Below are positions 60,627-64,000 of a stretch of 64,000 bases of DNA, one piece after another. The translations under genes were made by a program, and so were the position numbers. How positions within the stretch are numbered: the first letter of the stretch is position 1; each line of letters opens with the position of its first letter. The notes beneath the pieces are model-generated. The model was not told the origin of the DNA and made no database searches. It saw only the letters and a list, made by a program, of their open reading frames with translations. Source of the stretch: Canibacter sp052085365 (lineage in GTDB: Bacteria; Actinomycetota; Actinomycetes; Actinomycetales; Microbacteriaceae); NCBI GenBank assembly GCA_052085365.1, contig JBQDFP010000005.1, forward strand, positions 1 through 64,000, read 5' to 3'.

Positions 60627-60901
60627 TGAGTGATTGTGATTGCGCTACGCTCCGCGCCGGAATTGAAGAACTCCTGCATAACGAACTGTGTGCTGAGGAG
60701 TCCGCGCCGTTGCGTAAACACCTGGAAGAGTGCCCGGACTGTCAAAATGAGGAAGCTGCCTTAACACGTTTAACGCAAGCCGTTCGTCGCGCATGCGAAG
60801 ACAAAGCGCCGACGTCATTACGTGATGCCATTGCTGCGGGCTTACGCGAAGTGCAGGATGACGATCACTTCAAGTCATCTCCCGCTACAAGTCAGGGTTA
60901 G
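60626..60901 (+). CDS. rshA: Redox-sensing zinc anti-sigma factor (RsrA/RshA family)
   Basis: 91 residues from ATG 60626, seven bases after GGAGG; a GTG one codon earlier is less likely. The ZAS motif is H32-x3-C36-x2-C39 (KHLEECPDC). With C6 included, all four key residues are shifted by exactly five positions from S. coelicolor RsrA (C11, H37, C41, C44), where C11 and C44 form the disulfide that releases the sigma factor. C4 and C22 are extra cysteines. It holds SigH inactive until oxidised. Its last 17 bases overlap the convergent phosphatase gene. Confidence 0.95.
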   Translation: MSDCDCATLRAGIEELLHNELCAEESAPLRKHLEECPDCQNEEAALTRLTQAVRRACEDKAPTSLRDAIAAGLREVQDDDHFKSSPATSQG

Positions 60902-61619
60902 TCAGGCGAGTACGGAGCGTCTCAATGACCGTGTGATCGACGCGGTGAGCGCTGAGATAGTTCAACACTGAGCCGTGTTCGCGATCAATTTTCGTCAGAG
61001 TCTGGTCCAAGGCTTCTGCCGGAGTTGACGCGATAAGCCCCACAGTTTGTTCATCAGGATCATAGCCAAGTTCGCGGAGCTTCGTGACGTAATTGTGAAG
61101 CCATTCACCATTCAAATGCTGCTCTGAGGCTGCGTAGTCAGTAAGTACTTCGTCGCGGTCTGCGCCGAGTGCGAGGAGAGTTAGCGAGGCTACTGCACCG
61201 GTACGGTCCTTACCTGCGGTGCAGTGGAAAAGGATACCTCCGTCATCGGCTTGGTTCGCGATTTGTATGATTACTTGCCCAAGCTCGTTGCCGTGCTGAA
61301 AGTAGATGAGATCTGTCAGATCAAAAATGCTTAAACGCCTGCTGACGTGCGATGCAGCGTCAGGGAAAATAGGTTGCTCGATGGTCGTGACCGTTTTCGG
61401 TATCCGGTTGGGGTATTCATTGCGCTCGTTAGGGTCGCGTAAGTCAATTACGGTGCGGACCCCCAAATCAGCGAGATCACGACCTGTATCCGGGGTGAGC
61501 TGGTGCAGCGCATCTGCCCGAAACAGTGCGCGTTCACGAATTACACCATCGGCAACACGAAAGCCCGCGAAGTCGCGAAGATTATATGTACCTGGAATAT
61601 CGATTCGAGTGCTCACCAT
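60885..61619 (-). CDS. Tyrosine-protein phosphatase, PtpB-like
   Basis: 244 residues. The P-loop is HCTAGKDRTG (C133, K137, D138, R139), the HCxxGKDR(T) version typical of the PtpB/MptpB branch, which can act on phosphotyrosine, phosphoserine/threonine and phosphoinositides. The N-terminus has NLRDFAGF and ALFRADALHQL, and IDLRDPNERNEYPN is the conserved acid/WPD-like region. No signal peptide is seen. The 3' end overlaps rshA by 17 bases tail to tail. Physiological substrate unknown. Confidence 0.93.
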   Translation of the reverse strand: MVSTRIDIPGTYNLRDFAGFRVADGVIRERALFRADALHQLTPDTGRDLADLGVRTVIDLRDPNERNEYPNRIPKTVTTIEQPIFPDAASHVSRRLSIFDLTDLIYFQHGNELGQVIIQIANQADDGGILFHCTAGKDRTGAVASLTLLALGADRDEVLTDYAASEQHLNGEWLHNYVTKLRELGYDPDEQTVGLIASTPAEALDQTLTKIDREHGSVLNYLSAHRVDHTVIETLRTRLTNPDL

Positions 61620-61696
61620 ATGCCTTATGGTGCCGACCTAATATGAGCACTGGCTGAATTTGAGGTGTTCGTGAAATCGGTGATTGCAGCTGAGAA

Positions 61697-62479
61697 CTAA
61701 TCTGAAAGGTTCAAACGAGGAAGCGCTGAAATTAGTCCGCGCGTATATTCGTGCCGGGGCGTGTTAAAGATTTGATCCACAGACCCCGTTTCAACAATTT
61801 TGCCAGCCTGCATCACAGCAATACGTTCGGCAAGCTTTGGAACCACGGCTAGATCATGTGTGACGGTAATGAGTGTGAGCCCCATTTCTTGGCGTAGGTC
61901 ACGGAGCAGATCAAGCAGACGGCCACGCACGAGCACGTCGAGTGCGCTCACAGGCTCATCGCCAACCAGTACATCGGGTCGATGCACAAGCGCACGTGCA
62001 AGGGCAACGCGCTGGCGTTGACCGCCTGAAAACTCGCGTGGATATCGGTCGAATGTATCGTCCGGAAGCTCCATTCTCGACATGATCGCTTCCGCAGCTT
62101 CGCGATGATCACCCGGTGCACCGATCGCTTCAAGAGGTTCGATCACGCTCTTACCGACTGTGCGCCGCGGGTTCAATGTCGAATACGGGTCTTGAAACAC
62201 AAGACCGGTGCGGCTGCGTAGCCACAGCATACGGTCATCACTTTTGACGGCGCGGCCGTCAAAAGTGATTCGTCCAGAGTTCGGGCTCGTCAGTCCCAGC
62301 ATGAGCCGAAGTAGCGTAGTTTTCCCGGAGCCTGATTCACCAACGATTGCGACACTTTCGCCCGCATAAATATCGAGGCTCACGTCGTCGAGAGCGACCG
62401 TTTTTGGCGCAGTACCGATCAGGCGTTTTTCTTGATAGATTTTTGAAACATTTTCGAGGGAAATGAGTGGATCGCTCAT
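61697..62479 (-). CDS. Oligopeptide/nickel-type ABC transporter ATP-binding protein (DppF-like)
   Basis: 260 residues. Walker A GESGSGKT (47-54), Q-loop VFQDPYSTLNPRRTV, signature FSGGQRQRVALARAL, Walker B VGDEPVSALDV and the C-terminal TPRHEYTRGLISALP of the DppF/OppF type. It is the second ATPase of a Dpp/Opp system and the last gene of the operon. It overlaps the preceding ATPase gene by four bases. Confidence 0.9.
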   Translation of the reverse strand: MSDPLISLENVSKIYQEKRLIGTAPKTVALDDVSLDIYAGESVAIVGESGSGKTTLLRLMLGLTSPNSGRITFDGRAVKSDDRMLWLRSRTGLVFQDPYSTLNPRRTVGKSVIEPLEAIGAPGDHREAAEAIMSRMELPDDTFDRYPREFSGGQRQRVALARALVHRPDVLVGDEPVSALDVLVRGRLLDLLRDLRQEMGLTLITVTHDLAVVPKLAERIAVMQAGKIVETGSVDQIFNTPRHEYTRGLISALPRLNLSD

Positions 62480-63243
62480 ACGTCACCTCCGGCTGCGCGA
62501 ATCAATGCGCGGGTGACTTCGTGCTGAGGCCGGCGCAAAATGTCGTGCACTGCACCTTCTTCTATGAGCCGTCCCTCATGCAGAACGAGTACTTTTTGTG
62601 CAACTTGGGATACGACCGCAAGGTCATGGCTGATAAACACAAGTGACATCTTGTCAGCGTCAGACAAATCACAAAACAGTCGCAAAATATTTTCTTGCAC
62701 AGTGACATCAAGCGCGGTGGTTGGTTCATCGGCTAACAATAAAGGGGGAGACGCTGAGATCGCGGCTGCAATGGCTGCGCGTTGGCGTTGACCGCCGGAC
62801 ACTTCGTGCGGAAACGCACGCACCATGCGTTCGGGTTCACGAAACCCAACGCGATCAGCAAGCTGAAGCGCAGCCGTATCTCGTTGGTCTCGATCCAACT
62901 CGTAGTGGTGCGCGAGCGACGCGGTCATTTGCCGCCCTAAGCGTTTAAGCGGGTCTAGCGCGGTCTTTGGCTCTTGAAAAACGATGCCGATCTTGTCGCC
63001 ACGGTAGTCTGCACGAACCTGGGAAGAAACATTTGTCAGCTCGGTTTCATCGAGCCTAATTGATCCACGTACTTGAGCGTGCGTCGGCAACAGTCCCGCA
63101 ATGGCAAGCGCAGTGAGGGTCTTACCAGAGCCTGATCCACCAATAATTCCGACGCGTTCACCCGTGCCGAGCGAGAACGATATATCGGAAAGCAGCTCTT
63201 TTCCGCCAATGGTTACAGTGAGGTTCTTGACGGTGAGGGTCAT
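62476..63243 (-). CDS. Oligopeptide/nickel-type ABC transporter ATP-binding protein (DppD-like)
   Basis: 255 residues. Walker A GGSGSGKT (35-42), VFQEPKTALDPLKRLG, signature VSGGQRQRAAIAAAI, Walker B LLADEPTTALDVTVQ and HDLAVVSQVAQ. First ATPase of the pair. It starts within the stop of the permease gene (four-base overlap). The substrate class (peptide, nickel or other) cannot be told without the binding protein. Confidence 0.9.
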   Translation of the reverse strand: MTLTVKNLTVTIGGKELLSDISFSLGTGERVGIIGGSGSGKTLTALAIAGLLPTHAQVRGSIRLDETELTNVSSQVRADYRGDKIGIVFQEPKTALDPLKRLGRQMTASLAHHYELDRDQRDTAALQLADRVGFREPERMVRAFPHEVSGGQRQRAAIAAAISASPPLLLADEPTTALDVTVQENILRLFCDLSDADKMSLVFISHDLAVVSQVAQKVLVLHEGRLIEEGAVHDILRRPQHEVTRALIRAAGGDV

Positions 63244-64000
63244 GATCTCATCTCCTCCAACCGAAGATTTGCACCAGGATCGATCGCGACTCGAATAGCG
63301 TCACCGAGCACAAAGAAGGCAAGCACAACAAGCGTAATGGCGAGCCCCGGCCACATCACTGTGAGTGGAAAGACTGAGATGGCGTTTTGTGTTTCAGCCA
63401 GCATGCGTCCCCACGAGGGTACTTCGGGGGGCGCGCCAAACCCCAGATAGGACAGGCTTGACTCGGCGAGAACCGCGAGCCCCATGACAAGAGAAATTTG
63501 CACGATAATTACGGGCGCGGCGCTGGGCAAAATATGTCGACTTAAGATTTTTGGTCGTGAAAGGCCCGCTGCCCGTGCGGCCATGACGTAATCTTCACGC
63601 GCGGCTTGAGCCAGTTCAGAACGAGCTATGCGTGCCACGCTCACTCCGAAACCAATACCGAGCGCTACAACCACAACCGGAATGCCGCTGCCATAGACGG
63701 CCGCAAGCATCATCGCAATTAAGAGCGTAGGAAACGCGATCAGAATATCGATGAATACGGTGACAGGTTCTCGCATCCATTTGGGTCCGAGAGCTGACAG
63801 CCACGCCAACACAAGACCCAGCGCAAGCGCAAGTATGCCAGTGCTCAGCGCAACGAGCAATGTGGTGCGACTTCCGACCAGTAGGCGTGAGGCAATGTCT
63901 CGCCCGCTGCCGTCGGTGCCAAGCGGGTGAAGCCATGTCGGTGTTGACCAGATATTGGCGGTGTCAGTGAATGCAGGCGGGTGCGGGACCCAAATAAGTG
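63240..64000 (-). CDS. Oligopeptide/nickel-type ABC transporter permease (DppC-like), 5' end cut by the window edge
   Basis: The frame is open from base 3998 of the last kilobase (63998) down to the stop at 63240, so the true start lies beyond the window; 253 codons are seen. The typical DppC segment HPLGTDGSGRDIASRLLVGS lies just before the first complete segment, and the EAA-type loop EDYVMAARAAGLSRPKILSRH is present, followed by SSLSYLGFGAPPEVPSWG. About five membrane segments are visible. DppB and the binding protein, if present, should lie beyond 64000. Confidence 0.9.
   Translation of the reverse strand, partial: LIWVPHPPAFTDTANIWSTPTWLHPLGTDGSGRDIASRLLVGSRTTLLVALSTGILALALGLVLAWLSALGPKWMREPVTVFIDILIAFPTLLIAMMLAAVYGSGIPVVVVALGIGFGVSVARIARSELAQAAREDYVMAARAAGLSRPKILSRHILPSAAPVIIVQISLVMGLAVLAESSLSYLGFGAPPEVPSWGRMLAETQNAISVFPLTVMWPGLAITLVVLAFFVLGDAIRVAIDPGANLRLEEMRS

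Noticed and set aside
1..64000. CRISPR arrays, IS elements, phage genes or BGC-type gene sets
   Set aside because: No regularly spaced repeats, transposase motifs, terminal inverted repeats or phage structural genes were seen.

Overview
The window is chromosomal DNA from an actinomycete (Actinomycetota). Lineage markers include a WhiB1-type iron-sulfur regulator, a fused 2-oxoglutarate decarboxylase (Kgd), monomeric NADP isocitrate dehydrogenase, polyphosphate glucokinase, an ECF sigma factor of the SigH/SigR type with its zinc anti-sigma factor, a DUF222/HNH protein and a PerM-like DUF6350 protein. The order pcrA, sucC-sucD, DUF6350, purN-purH suggests Micrococcales, but I cannot name a genus. 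There are no rRNA, tRNA, CRISPR or IS elements. Almost all of the window reads as core genome, with an accessory-looking left end.

Layout. 1-2.7 kb: a truncated DUF222/HNH nuclease gene divergent from an orphan HsdR-N-like PD-(D/E)xK nuclease. 2.8-10.2 kb: YbaK deacylase, Bax-inhibitor-like protein, glycerophosphodiesterase, PcrA helicase, SucCD. 10.3-14.3 kb: a CeuBCDE/YclNOPQ-type siderophore importer (reverse strand) with a DtxR-like box. 14.6-18.8 kb: Icd and DUF6350. 18.9-23.0 kb: a TPP riboswitch and a thiamine ABC transporter with a coupled P-loop kinase. 23.0-29.2 kb: glycosyltransferase, purN, purH, an aldehyde dehydrogenase and agmatine deiminase. 29.3-31.5 kb: luciferase-like monooxygenase, MarR regulator and FMN reductase, all coupled. 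31.6-38.8 kb: Kgd, a leader peptide with two CNNM/CorC-type membrane proteins, and a lipoprotein. 38.9-45.1 kb: MetX, MetY, Ung, succinate-semialdehyde dehydrogenase, MFS exporter. 45.2-55.7 kb: PpgK and HrpA, aldo/keto reductase, ArgG-permease-YchJ, DEAD-box helicase. 55.8-61.6 kb: WhiB1, a membrane protein, Bcp-RsgA-AroA, SigH-RshA, a tyrosine phosphatase. 61.7-64 kb: the 3' part of an oligopeptide ABC transporter operon.

Genes are tightly packed with many ATGA/GTGA overlaps. About a dozen genes start 6-9 bases after a TANNNT -10 hexamer and lack a Shine-Dalgarno sequence, so they are probably leaderless; several starts given here were moved for that reason. The most interesting regulatory structures are (i) sigH, with a GGAAT-N18-GTT autoregulatory promoter feeding an upstream in-frame start and a second start 56 codons later, the layout known for the SigR/SigR' isoforms of Streptomyces; (ii) a 33-residue, probably leaderless ORF whose stop overlaps the start of the first CNNM gene; (iii) a terminator for the DEAD-box helicase gene embedded in the coding sequence of the convergent ychJ; (iv) a hairpin separating the siderophore-binding protein gene from its permease genes; and (v) the kinase coupled to the thiamine transporter. 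I found no clear, wholly new multi-gene system.
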